Of a stretch of 64,000 nt of DNA, positions 37,899 to 46,246 are shown piece by piece. The stretch comes from Allomuricauda sp. (lineage in GTDB: Bacteria > Bacteroidota > Bacteroidia > Flavobacteriales > Flavobacteriaceae), in the NCBI RefSeq assembly GCF_013911645.1, contig NZ_JACESV010000007.1, positions 32,542-96,541 on the forward strand, in the 5' to 3' direction. A program made the position numbers and the translations under genes. The stretch's first letter is position 1; each line of letters starts with the position of its first letter. The notes under the pieces were generated by a model. That model saw only the letters and a program-made list of their open reading frames with translations, was not told the origin of the DNA and did no database searches.

Positions 37899-39386
37899 AT
37901 GTCAGCCACACAAATTCTGTTGCTTATAGGTGCCTATTTCTTGGTACTTATCCTTATTTCTTACTTTACTGGCAAAAACGATTCCAATGCCGACTTTTTT
38001 AAGGCTGGAAAGCAATCCCCATGGTACGTTGTTGCCTTTGGAATGGTCGGTGCTTCGTTATCGGGTGTTACTTTTATATCGGTTCCCGGATGGGTGGGAG
38101 ATAGCCAACTGACCTACATGCAAGTGGTTCTTGGGTATCTTTTTGGCTATTTTGTGGTAGCATTTGTATTGTTGCCCCTGTACTACAAACTGAACCTCAC
38201 CTCTATTTACGAGTATTTGCATGATCGTTTTGGAAAAGTAAGCCACCGTACCGGGGCGTTTTTCTTTTTTATATCCCGGGTTTTGGGTGCAGCTTTTAGA
38301 TTGTATTTGGTCGCCATTGTTTTACAACAATTTGTTTTTGATGATCTAGGTGTCCGGTTTGAGTTCACCGTAGTGATTTCTATTTTATTGATTTGGCTCT
38401 ACACAAACAAAGGGGGAATAAAAACCATTGTTTGGACCGATACCCTACAGACACTTTTTATGATTTTGGCCGTAATCCTTTCCATTGTGATGATAAACAA
38501 GGAATTGGGATGGAGTTTTGGTGAGTTCTTGGCTTCGGAAGAATTAAAGAATTACAACGACTTTTTAATAACGGATAGTTTTTTGAACAAAAGTTATTTC
38601 ATTAAATCCTTTGTAGGGGGAATGTTCGTGACCATTTGTATGACGGGTCTGGATCAGGATATGATGCAAAAGAACCTCACCTGCAAATCCTTGAAAGATG
38701 CTCAAAAAAACATGGTCTCTTTCAGTTTTGTGCTGGTAGGCGTCACATTTTTATTCATGTTGTTGGGAGCTTTGCTTTTTATCTATGCAAAAAGAGAGGG
38801 TATTGGAATTCCATTGATGGACGGTACACCAAAAACGGACTTACTGTTTCCTGAAATTGCACTGAACGGCGGCTTGGGTCTAGCCTTGGCCATTACTTTT
38901 ATGCTTGGATTGATTGCCGCCGCTTATAGTAGTGCCGATAGTGCCCTTACCTCCCTGACCACATCTTTTTGTGTGGACTTTTTAAATGTTGAAAAAAAGG
39001 AGGAGAAAGAGCAAAAGCGCATCAGAAAACGCACCCATATTGTAATGAGCGTAGTGTTGGTAATTGTTATTATCGCCTTTAAGTACATTCTTAGCAGCAA
39101 TGTTATTGATAGTCTGCTCACTGTGGCCGGTTATACCTACGGTCCTTTATTGGGACTTTTTGCCTTTGGCATCTTCACCAAGCATAAGATCAAGGATAGT
39201 TATGTTTGGATAGTTGCACTAGCTTCGGTGGTCACCATAGTTTTGGTTGCCAGTGTACCTGCAGATTACTTGGGAGGGTATCAGGTTGGCTATGAATTGT
39301 TACCACTCAACGGATTATTGACATTTATCGGTCTTTGGCTGATCAGGACCAAGGAATCCAAGCCAAAAACTAGTATTGCCCAGTAG
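37899..39386 (+). CDS. sodium:solute symporter (SSS family)
   Basis: 495 aa with about 13 transmembrane segments. The N-terminal text [32 protein letters not shown] and the later [27 protein letters not shown] are typical of SSS transporters. The solute is unknown. The stop overlaps the end of the convergent CoA-binding gene by 17 bp, and the next plus-strand terminator is nearly 500 bp on. Confidence 0.94.
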   Translation: MSATQILLLIGAYFLVLILISYFTGKNDSNADFFKAGKQSPWYVVAFGMVGASLSGVTFISVPGWVGDSQLTYMQVVLGYLFGYFVVAFVLLPLYYKLNLTSIYEYLHDRFGKVSHRTGAFFFFISRVLGAAFRLYLVAIVLQQFVFDDLGVRFEFTVVISILLIWLYTNKGGIKTIVWTDTLQTLFMILAVILSIVMINKELGWSFGEFLASEELKNYNDFLITDSFLNKSYFIKSFVGGMFVTICMTGLDQDMMQKNLTCKSLKDAQKNMVSFSFVLVGVTFLFMLLGALLFIYAKREGIGIPLMDGTPKTDLLFPEIALNGGLGLALAITFMLGLIAAAYSSADSALTSLTTSFCVDFLNVEKKEEKEQKRIRKRTHIVMSVVLVIVIIAFKYILSSNVIDSLLTVAGYTYGPLLGLFAFGIFTKHKIKDSYVWIVALASVVTIVLVASVPADYLGGYQVGYELLPLNGLLTFIGLWLIRTKESKPKTSIAQ

Positions 39387-39729
39387 CCAACAGCACCAAA
39401 GTACAGGCCACCTCCACCCCAATCCCTGCGTTTTCAAGGATTTTGTAGAACTCAGGGTTTTCGGTACCCGGATTAAAAATCACCCGTTTGGGTTTTAAAT
39501 CCACGATCTGTTGATAATATTCCTTTTGATTTTTGGGGCTTAAATATAAAGTTACGGTATCAATATTTTGAAAATCACCCAAGTTGTCTTTAATTTGCAC
39601 CCCAGATACAGTTCCCCCACGTATCCCAAATGCGGTTGTTTCAACATTGTTGTCAACCAGTCTACGAATTGCTGTGTTGCTGTATCTTCCCGGGTTTGTA
39701 GAAGCCCCTACGACAAGTGTTTTTGACAT
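39370..39729 (-). CDS. CoA-binding domain protein
   Basis: 119 aa, a lone Rossmann-like CoA-binding domain ([50 protein letters not shown]). Single-domain relatives are widespread and without a firm role. It overlaps the SSS gene tail to tail. Confidence 0.92.
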   Translation of the reverse strand: MSKTLVVGASTNPGRYSNTAIRRLVDNNVETTAFGIRGGTVSGVQIKDNLGDFQNIDTVTLYLSPKNQKEYYQQIVDLKPKRVIFNPGTENPEFYKILENAGIGVEVACTLVLLATGQY

Positions 39730-39871
39730 TTGTTAATTTTTGTGTTAAACTTTAATATAGACTGTAACTTTTAAAAGGATAACTCGTCTATTATTCATAT
39801 ATTATATTGTCATTGGTAAGACTGTATTTTTATAGTTAATGGTTAGTGTTTAGTATAGCTTATCAATGTAT

Positions 39872-39904
39872 AACCCCGGTATTTTTACCGGGGTTTCTTC
39901 TTTT
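39872..39904 (+). terminator. strong terminator on the plus strand
   Basis: A perfect 10-bp stem AACCCCGGTA (39872-39881) / TACCGGGGTT (39886-39895) with a 4-base loop is followed by TCTTCTTTT. No plus-strand gene ends just before it; the nearest is the SSS gene at 39386, so it either ends a long read-through antisense to the CoA-binding gene or a small RNA. The remainder of 39730-40078 is AT-rich and holds no gene. Confidence 0.7.
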
Positions 39905-40002
39905 ATAGACTTGCCGCAATTGCCCCTCCAATCCAGAATACCTTACAAAAATGGGCAAAGCCATCATATTTTATGTTAAGGAATGTTAAAATAATTTTCC
40001 TC

Positions 40003-40028
40003 TGTAACATTCTCCGGTATCGGGCGTC
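40003..40028 (+). promoter_or_regulatory. ECF-type promoter of the outer-membrane protein gene
   Basis: TGTAACA (40003-40009) and CGTC (40025-40028) are 15 bases apart, close to the TGTAACC-N16-CGTC pairs that flank the ECF sigma gene at 49.5 kb. The ATG lies 51 bp downstream. Confidence 0.5.
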
Positions 40029-40078
40029 TTAAAGGTAACATCAATCAATCGAATCATCAATCAAAAAACGAACAACTC

Positions 40079-42529
40079 ATGAGACATGTGAGCATTCTTT
40101 TTGCACTTTTGCTGTGCATTGCATCCCCATTTTATTCTTTTGGAAACGATCCCGATACGGCTTTAGGCTCGGTTAACGGAACAGTCGTGGACAACACCAG
40201 CAAACAACCTGTTGCATACGCGGCGGTAGTCATCAAATCCGAAGATGGGTCAACGACCATAACTGGCGGCATTACTACCGAAGATGGAAACTTCGAAATT
40301 GAAAAGCTGCCCGATGGTACCTTTCTTTTTGAAGTACAGTTTATTGGCTACAAGACCTACTCCCAAAAACTGGTTATAGCCAAAGGGAAACGGAACCTGA
40401 ACTTGGGAACCGTAACCTTGGAGGAAGAGACCAAGGAACTGGAAGGCGTTGAGGTAGTGGCCGAACGAACCACCATAGAACAACGTGTGGACAGAAAGGT
40501 AATCAATGTAGGGAAAGACCTTACGACCGCAGGCGCTTCGGCATCGGACATTATGAACAACATTCCATCCGTTAATGTGGATTCCCAAACAGGCGATATT
40601 ACCTTACGTGGAAATTCCAATGTACGGGTCATGGTCGATGGAAAATTGTCCAACGTGCCCGTTGCACAATTGCTCAAGCAAATTCCGTCCACATCCATAA
40701 AATCCATAGAACTGATCACCAACCCGTCTGCCAAGTACAATCCCGAAGGGATGAGCGGCATCATCAATATTGTTTTGCACAAGAATGCAAACATTGGCTT
40801 CAACGGAAACGTGAATATGGGCCTTACCAAAGGTATCGAGGCCAAATTCAATAGCTCCATTGATTTAAACTACCGCAATGGAAAATTCAACTTTTATGGA
40901 AATTACGGAAACAATATCGGTAAATGGGTCAACGACGGAAGCATTCTACGCATCGGGGAAAACTCCCGCCAAAAATTTGATTTCTTCAACAACAACAAAT
41001 CCCACCTCTATAAAGTGGGGGTCGATTTCTATCTGAATGACAAAAACACCATATCCTTCTTTACCAATCAAAACATTTATGAAGGAGAAGGAGATGGCAA
41101 AACCCAAGTCTCGTATTTCAACAATCCATCCAGAAATGTGACCCAATTGTTCTTTGACGACTCCAACAACCGTAGCGAACAGTACAATTTTGACTATAAA
41201 CTGGACTTTAACAAGGAAGGGCACAACATAGAGCTGGAAGTAGACCACAACCAGTTTGAAAGCGAACAAGATGCCGATTTTAGCTCCACTGGAGCATCTA
41301 CCTATCCGGATTATATGGATTTTGTGGATACCGAACGTACCCAAACTACAGCCAATTTAGATTACGTGAATCCGCTGGACAGTATTTCCAAGTTGGAAGT
41401 GGGGTTGCAATCCAGAAATTTTGAGACCAAGGTAGATTATTCGTCCACTGGCCAAACTTTTAATTCCGAAGGAAACTTGGTACCCACACCATCTACCAAA
41501 TTTGTATATGATATGGATATCTATTCCGCCTACGCTACTTTTGGACAGTCCTATGAGAAATGGTCCTACCAAATGGGTGTTCGGGTAGAGGATGTGCAGG
41601 TAAAAGCGGATACCAATGCGGTACGCTCCTTCACGGATAACTATACCGAAATATATCCTTCCGCTTTCGTAACATACAAGCCCAACGAAAAAGACCAGAT
41701 ACAAATTAGTTATAGTAGACGAGTGGATAGACCGGGGCTACAGCAAGTAAACCCCATCCGAGAGTTTGCCACTCCTTTGATATCTTCCTTTGGAAACCCA
41801 AATTTGGTTCCCCAGTTTACAAGCTCCTATGAAGCCAATTACACCAAAAGAATCAAAAATGGTAGTGTTACGGGCGGTGTTTTTTACAGAAGCATTTCCG
41901 ACGAAATCAATAGGGCCATTTATATAGACCGCCTGGATTTGAACAAGACCATCCTCACTTTTGACAATTTTGATAAAACATCGGCTTACGGAGTCGAGTT
42001 ATCATCCAATTACCGCCCCGCAAAGTGGTGGAACATTAACGGTAGTTTCGACCTTTTCTCGCAGACGCAAAGAGGTATTACGGAAACGTTGAACTCCACG
42101 GACCCCAACCCAAGCGAGGACGATATTGTTGAAGAAAGAGTGGAGGTCGACAACACGGCCTGGAACCTTAGAATGAACAATAGCTTCACCGTGACCAAAA
42201 AATTGACGCTACAAGCCTTTGGCTTTTACCGCGGACGAAACAAAAGCATACAGTTTGATGCCCAACCCATGTATTTTGTGAATTTGGGCGCACGCTACAG
42301 CTTTGCCGAGGGCAAGGGAACCCTTAGCTTAAACTACAACGATATTTTTAACACCATGCGCTTCGCCTTTGAAGGTGATTACCCCTATGCGCAAGAAGGT
42401 GCCTTTAACTGGGAAAGCAATAATGTATACGTTGGTCTATCCTACCGATTTGGAAGTGGAAAAAACCGCGCCAAGCAACGCAAAAGAAGGGATGACAACA
42501 CCAAGCAAGGTGGCGGTGGAATCCTTTAA
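40079..42529 (+). CDS. outer-membrane beta-barrel family protein (TonB receptor-like)
   Basis: 816 aa. A signal peptide (1-22) precedes a carboxypeptidase-regulatory-like domain (about 30-110), a plug-like domain (about 130-230; DIMNNIPSVNVDSQTGDITL) and a large barrel. The tail ends in a basic, Gly-rich segment after the last strand (YRFGSGKNR) instead of a terminal aromatic residue. The substrate is unknown. A single gene with a strong terminator after it and an ECF-type promoter before it. Confidence 0.9.
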   Translation: MRHVSILFALLLCIASPFYSFGNDPDTALGSVNGTVVDNTSKQPVAYAAVVIKSEDGSTTITGGITTEDGNFEIEKLPDGTFLFEVQFIGYKTYSQKLVIAKGKRNLNLGTVTLEEETKELEGVEVVAERTTIEQRVDRKVINVGKDLTTAGASASDIMNNIPSVNVDSQTGDITLRGNSNVRVMVDGKLSNVPVAQLLKQIPSTSIKSIELITNPSAKYNPEGMSGIINIVLHKNANIGFNGNVNMGLTKGIEAKFNSSIDLNYRNGKFNFYGNYGNNIGKWVNDGSILRIGENSRQKFDFFNNNKSHLYKVGVDFYLNDKNTISFFTNQNIYEGEGDGKTQVSYFNNPSRNVTQLFFDDSNNRSEQYNFDYKLDFNKEGHNIELEVDHNQFESEQDADFSSTGASTYPDYMDFVDTERTQTTANLDYVNPLDSISKLEVGLQSRNFETKVDYSSTGQTFNSEGNLVPTPSTKFVYDMDIYSAYATFGQSYEKWSYQMGVRVEDVQVKADTNAVRSFTDNYTEIYPSAFVTYKPNEKDQIQISYSRRVDRPGLQQVNPIREFATPLISSFGNPNLVPQFTSSYEANYTKRIKNGSVTGGVFYRSISDEINRAIYIDRLDLNKTILTFDNFDKTSAYGVELSSNYRPAKWWNINGSFDLFSQTQRGITETLNSTDPNPSEDDIVEERVEVDNTAWNLRMNNSFTVTKKLTLQAFGFYRGRNKSIQFDAQPMYFVNLGARYSFAEGKGTLSLNYNDIFNTMRFAFEGDYPYAQEGAFNWESNNVYVGLSYRFGSGKNRAKQRKRRDDNTKQGGGGIL

Positions 42530-42586
42530 AATATATTGATGCTTCATATTCGAGTGTTGGTTGGTTATCTTGTGAGAGCATCAATA

Positions 42587-42616
42587 AAAACCCCGATCCT
42601 AAAGGATCGGGGTTTT
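42587..42616 (+). terminator. intrinsic terminator after the barrel protein gene
   Basis: The stem AAAACCCCGATCC (42587-42599) / GGATCGGGGTTTT (42604-42616) with a 4-base loop is followed by ATTTTAT. It is nearly symmetrical and may work in both directions. Confidence 0.88.
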
Positions 42617-42630
42617 ATTTTATACTTCCC

Positions 42631-42804
42631 GTTGTGCATTTTTGATAAAATTCGTCATTTCGAGTGGATTTCACGACAGCATGAGTGAAATTTGTATCGA
42701 GAAAAAGAATTTTTATCTAAAAAAAGTTCTCGATACGATTTTTCGTTTCTCAAAATCACTCGAACTGACGCCTAGAACTAAGTTTTATGCTCAAAATGCA
42801 CAAT
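42631..42804. repeat. imperfect palindromic intergenic repeat
   Basis: Outer arms GTTGTGCATTTT (42631 on) and AAAATGCACAA (to 42803), middle arms CGTCATTTCGAGTG (42653-42666) and CACTCGAACTGACG (42757-42770), and inner arms TGTATCGAGAA and TTCTCGATACG together form a roughly 175-bp foldback. There is no coding capacity. Such blocks recur between genes in flavobacterial genomes. The remainder of 42530-42840 contains only the terminator above. Confidence 0.65.
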
Positions 42805-42840
42805 GAGCTTTATACTTATTTTTTATTGTGACGATATTGG

Positions 42841-43851
42841 CTACCACCGAATGATCACACTACCCCAAGTAAAGCCACTACCAAAGGCGGCAAGCACTAC
42901 CAAATCTCCTTCTTTGATTTTTTCAGCTTCCCATGCCTCTGTTAAAGCAATCGGAATGGATGCTGCCGTGGTATTTCCGTATTTCATGATGTTGTTGAAG
43001 ACTTGGTCATCCTTCAAACCAAACTTCTTTTGGATGAATTGGGAAATCCGCAAGTTGGCCTGATGCGGAATCAACATATCAATGTCCTGAGGGCCCAGAT
43101 TGTTTTTTTGCAAACCCTCCATAATCACTTCACTAAAACGGACCACTGCATTTTTAAACACAAATTGTCCGTTCATATAAGGATAATACGAAGTATCTTC
43201 AGGGTCTGCATCTGCAATAATATCGTTCACCCATCTTTTGCCCATTCCGGGCGCAATCAAGGAAAGTTCTTCGGCATGTTGCCCTTCGGAATGTAAATGG
43301 GTGGAAAGAATTCCTTTTGAAGTATCTTCTTCGCGGGTTAGCACGGCAGCTCCTGCACCATCCCCAAAAATTACGGATACGCCCCTACCCCTTGTTGTCA
43401 TGTCCAAACCATGAGAATGTAGTTCAGAACCGATAACAAGTACATTTTTGTACATACCACTTTTTATGTATTGATCAGCAACGGAAATTCCGTAGACAAA
43501 ACCAGAACATTGGTTTCGGACATCGAGTGCCCCTATAGTTCTTTTTAATCCCAAATCGCGTTGTACCAAAACCCCTGGGCCAGGAAAGTAATAATCGGGG
43601 CTCAGTGTGGCAAAAACAATGAAATCTATTTCATCCTTATCAATGCCGGCACGTTCGATTGCCTTTTGGGCCGCTTTTACCCCCATGGATGTGGTGGTAT
43701 CTGTACCCTTTACAACATGGCGCCTTTCTTTAATCCCGGTACGCTCCTGTATCCATTCGTCATTGGTGTCCATCACTTTGGACAAATCGTCGTTAGTGAC
43801 CACATTTTCAGGGACGTAAAATCCCAATCCTGATATTCTTGAGTTATACAT
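42841..43851 (-). CDS. 3-oxoacyl-ACP synthase III family protein
   Basis: 336 aa, thiolase fold. Catalytic triad residues: Cys115 (NQCSGFVYG), His in LIPHQANLRI and Asn in KYGNTTAAS. The enzyme condenses acyl-CoA with malonyl-ACP. plsX and rpmF, which normally sit beside the main fabH, are absent, so this may be an accessory KAS III. Single gene, reading toward the palindromic repeat. Confidence 0.92.
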   Translation of the reverse strand: MYNSRISGLGFYVPENVVTNDDLSKVMDTNDEWIQERTGIKERRHVVKGTDTTTSMGVKAAQKAIERAGIDKDEIDFIVFATLSPDYYFPGPGVLVQRDLGLKRTIGALDVRNQCSGFVYGISVADQYIKSGMYKNVLVIGSELHSHGLDMTTRGRGVSVIFGDGAGAAVLTREEDTSKGILSTHLHSEGQHAEELSLIAPGMGKRWVNDIIADADPEDTSYYPYMNGQFVFKNAVVRFSEVIMEGLQKNNLGPQDIDMLIPHQANLRISQFIQKKFGLKDDQVFNNIMKYGNTTAASIPIALTEAWEAEKIKEGDLVVLAAFGSGFTWGSVIIRW

Positions 43852-43946
43852 TATAAAGTGCTTAATATTGAATCTTTAAAAAGTCCTAGGCTAATTAATG
43901 GAAAAGTAAAAAATATATCCCAAGAACTGGATATTTATTAAGAAAA

Positions 43947-45257
43947 TTAGTCCATATACTTTTCAAAATGGTTGACCTCGACCTTGGCTTTTAAATCATG
44001 CAAGAGATTATAAAGTCCAAAGAATGTGCGGTTTATGTACAGGAAATGTTTCGAACCTCGATTTCCATTCATTTTTCGAATTTGCTCATCCTTGGAATAA
44101 CGTTCACTGAGATTGGCAATTTTCGCCCAAAAGCCTTCATCCCCGAAATCGAAAGTCTCTTTGTGAAAAGGTGAGGTGAAAATCGTAAGCATTTCCTTGA
44201 ACAAGGCCTTAAAAAATTGCAGTTCTTCTTCGGAATCGGTGGGTGTCAGGATTTCCAATTCGTACAGTTTCTCCATGAAGATTTTATCGTTATTGATATT
44301 CTCTTCTTTGGCCAATTCAAAATAGGGCACATAAAAATCGTCCGGTATTTGTTTGATACATCCAAAATCAATCGCAATCAACTTACCTTCGGAACTGACC
44401 AAAAAATTACCTGGATGCGGGTCGGCATGCACACGCCTTAATTTATGAATCTGAAACATGTAGAAATCCCAGAGTGCCTGACCCAACGTATTGCCGACTT
44501 CAGCATCGAAATCGGTTTGGGTAAATTCCCCCAAATGGATTCCCTCCATCCAATCCATGGTCAAGATGCGTTCACTGGATAGCTCTCGATAGTATTTTGG
44601 AAACTGCATGTTCGGAATAACAGTGCAAGCGGTGGTAATTTCATCACTTTGCTCCAGTTCCAAAATATAGTTGGTCTCCTCCACTAATTTGTGCTCTACT
44701 TCCTTGAAGTATTTTTCGGAATCCTTGCCTTTTAAATTGAACATTTTTATGGCCACTGGCTTTACCAGGGCCAAATCACTGCTAATGCTTTCGGCAACTC
44801 CTGGATATTGAATCTTAACGGCCAGTTTTTTACCATCCTTTTCGGCACGGTGCACCTGTCCAATGCTAGCTGCATTAACGGAGTCCTTTTCAAACTCATC
44901 AAAAACATCCTCTGGATACTTCCCCAAATACTTTTTAAACGTTTTACGAACCAAGGGAGCGGACAATGGTGGCACGGAAAATTGGGACAGGGAGAATTTT
45001 TCCACATAGGCACGGGGAAGCAAGTTCTTTTCCATACTGAGCATTTGCGCCACCTTTAGGGCACTGCCCTTTAAACTCTTTAGGCCATCATAAATATCCT
45101 CCGCATTGTCTTGATTCAGTGTATCTCGGTTGGTCTGTGGGTCAACCAGTTTTTTGCCGTAGTATTTCACATAATTGCCGCCTATCTTAACGCCAGTTTT
45201 AACGAGTTTTCCAGCCCGTTCTATTTTTCCAGTGGGAATCGTATCCAAACTTTTCAT
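43947..45257 (-). CDS. ABC1/UbiB (AarF) family protein kinase-like
   Basis: 436 aa. Family features: KGSALKVAQML near residue 55, AASIGQVHRA, AVKIQYPG, HADPHPGNFLVS and IDFGCIKQI. ABC1 proteins are atypical kinases linked to quinone and other isoprenoid lipid homeostasis, in plants also to photooxidative stress. The gene lies 5 bp downstream of a TetR-like gene and is probably cotranscribed with it. Confidence 0.94.
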   Translation of the reverse strand: MKSLDTIPTGKIERAGKLVKTGVKIGGNYVKYYGKKLVDPQTNRDTLNQDNAEDIYDGLKSLKGSALKVAQMLSMEKNLLPRAYVEKFSLSQFSVPPLSAPLVRKTFKKYLGKYPEDVFDEFEKDSVNAASIGQVHRAEKDGKKLAVKIQYPGVAESISSDLALVKPVAIKMFNLKGKDSEKYFKEVEHKLVEETNYILELEQSDEITTACTVIPNMQFPKYYRELSSERILTMDWMEGIHLGEFTQTDFDAEVGNTLGQALWDFYMFQIHKLRRVHADPHPGNFLVSSEGKLIAIDFGCIKQIPDDFYVPYFELAKEENINNDKIFMEKLYELEILTPTDSEEELQFFKALFKEMLTIFTSPFHKETFDFGDEGFWAKIANLSERYSKDEQIRKMNGNRGSKHFLYINRTFFGLYNLLHDLKAKVEVNHFEKYMD

Positions 45258-45262
45258 GTGTT

Positions 45263-45919
45263 CTATGCGAATTTTTCCTTATAGAGGAATTTTCCAAAGT
45301 CCACTATTTTTTCCAATGGTGTACTTTCAAATATTTGAAAAATGGTGGTTACTGACTTTTCGATGGCGATATCTGTCTTTTCCAAGCCAGGGGAACCGTC
45401 TTCCATCCAGAATTTTAAAATGAACAAAAACTGTAGCCAAGCACCTTCCGAGAACAGCGGTGCGTTATATTTAAGGATTTTGAGGTTTTTTTCCTCGTTT
45501 CGCTCTTCAATGAGCGTAGATGCAAAATCCTTGAACTTTTTCCGCACCCCCTTTAATTGGCCCAATCCTTCCAAGGAATATTTATGCTCCTTCATTATAA
45601 ATAGCACATAACTCCTGTTCAAGGTCAAATTCTCAAAAAAGGTGAAGAAAAAAGTAAGCATCTTCTCCTCATTTGTCATGGAAGCATATTGTTTGTTCTT
45701 CTGCATTACCCCATAACTATTCTCAAAGAATTTGTTCCAAATGGATTGCTGGAGCGATTCAAACGAACCAAATAATCCATAAAACTCCTCTTCTTTTATT
45801 TTATGCTCCTTACAAAATTTAAATACCGAGCTTGGTACCTTTTCATGTTCCAATACAGACTCCATAAACAGGCCTATAATTTTATCTTCGGTAATCTTGG
45901 ATTTACTAGTATTTGCCAT
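45263..45919 (-). CDS. TetR-family-like transcriptional regulator
   Basis: 218 aa. An N-terminal helix-turn-helix in TetR position (ITEDKIIGLFMESVLEHE, then SSVFKFCKEHKIKEEEFYGLFGS) and a helical ligand domain (about 70-218). It is paired with the ABC1 gene 5 bp downstream and may regulate it and itself; a perfect palindrome and a GTTTAA/TTAAAC repeat lie upstream. Confidence 0.85.
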   Translation of the reverse strand: MANTSKSKITEDKIIGLFMESVLEHEKVPSSVFKFCKEHKIKEEEFYGLFGSFESLQQSIWNKFFENSYGVMQKNKQYASMTNEEKMLTFFFTFFENLTLNRSYVLFIMKEHKYSLEGLGQLKGVRKKFKDFASTLIEERNEEKNLKILKYNAPLFSEGAWLQFLFILKFWMEDGSPGLEKTDIAIEKSVTTIFQIFESTPLEKIVDFGKFLYKEKFA

Positions 45920-45978
45920 TTTGGTATTTTTTTATGAGAGATTAAAGGGTGGCGAGGTGGCACAATCAAACTTTTAAA

Positions 45979-46010
45979 GAAAATGCACTTTCGAGCGAAA
46001 GTGCATTTTC
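45979..46010. promoter_or_regulatory. perfect 15-bp-arm palindrome upstream of the TetR-like gene
   Basis: GAAAATGCACTTTCG (45979-45993) and CGAAAGTGCATTTTC (45996-46010) are exact inverted copies around AG. It lies between divergent genes 60 bp from the TetR-like start, so it is not needed as a terminator for either flanking gene. It is a candidate operator, or a leader hairpin on the minus-strand mRNA. Confidence 0.55.
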
Positions 46011-46094
46011 ACAACCTAACCAATAAATAAACAAACTTGTTATAGTGTTACTAGTTCATAGCAATTTCATCCTATAACACTGTAAATATACATA

Positions 46095-46123
46095 TTTTGT
46101 TTAATCTTTTTTAAACAAAAATA
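46095..46123 (-). promoter_or_regulatory. inverted repeat and -7 box upstream of the TetR-ABC1 unit
   Basis: A perfect 10-bp inverted repeat TTTTGTTTAA (46095-46104) / TTAAACAAAA (46111-46120) overlaps on the minus strand a -7 box TATTTTTG (46116-46123). The order, -7 box then TTTAA...TTAAAC, matches the crt promoter. Besides the palindrome at 45979, this site and the htpG promoter, 45920-46246 holds no gene. Confidence 0.5.
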
Positions 46124-46150
46124 AACAAAGTTATGTTAAAATTCAGCTGT

Positions 46151-46206
46151 TGACATTATGATAGTTAAATGTCAGTTTGTCATATTTAACGTTCTGGTAT
46201 TTTTTT
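46151..46206 (+). promoter_or_regulatory. probable htpG promoter region with inverted repeat
   Basis: TGACATT (46151-46157) / AATGTCA (46168-46174) inverted repeat, followed by a -33 TTTG (46176-46179) and, 18 bases on, TATTTTTT as an imperfect -7 box. htpG starts at 46247. Confidence 0.35.
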
Positions 46207-46246
46207 TGACTGGAAAAGGGGTAAAGAAGAATAAAAAAACAAAACG

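Noticed and set aside
39730..39871. Possible short gene before the orphan terminator
   Set aside because: Only five-codon or shorter frames from ATG on the plus strand; kept solely as a possible small RNA.
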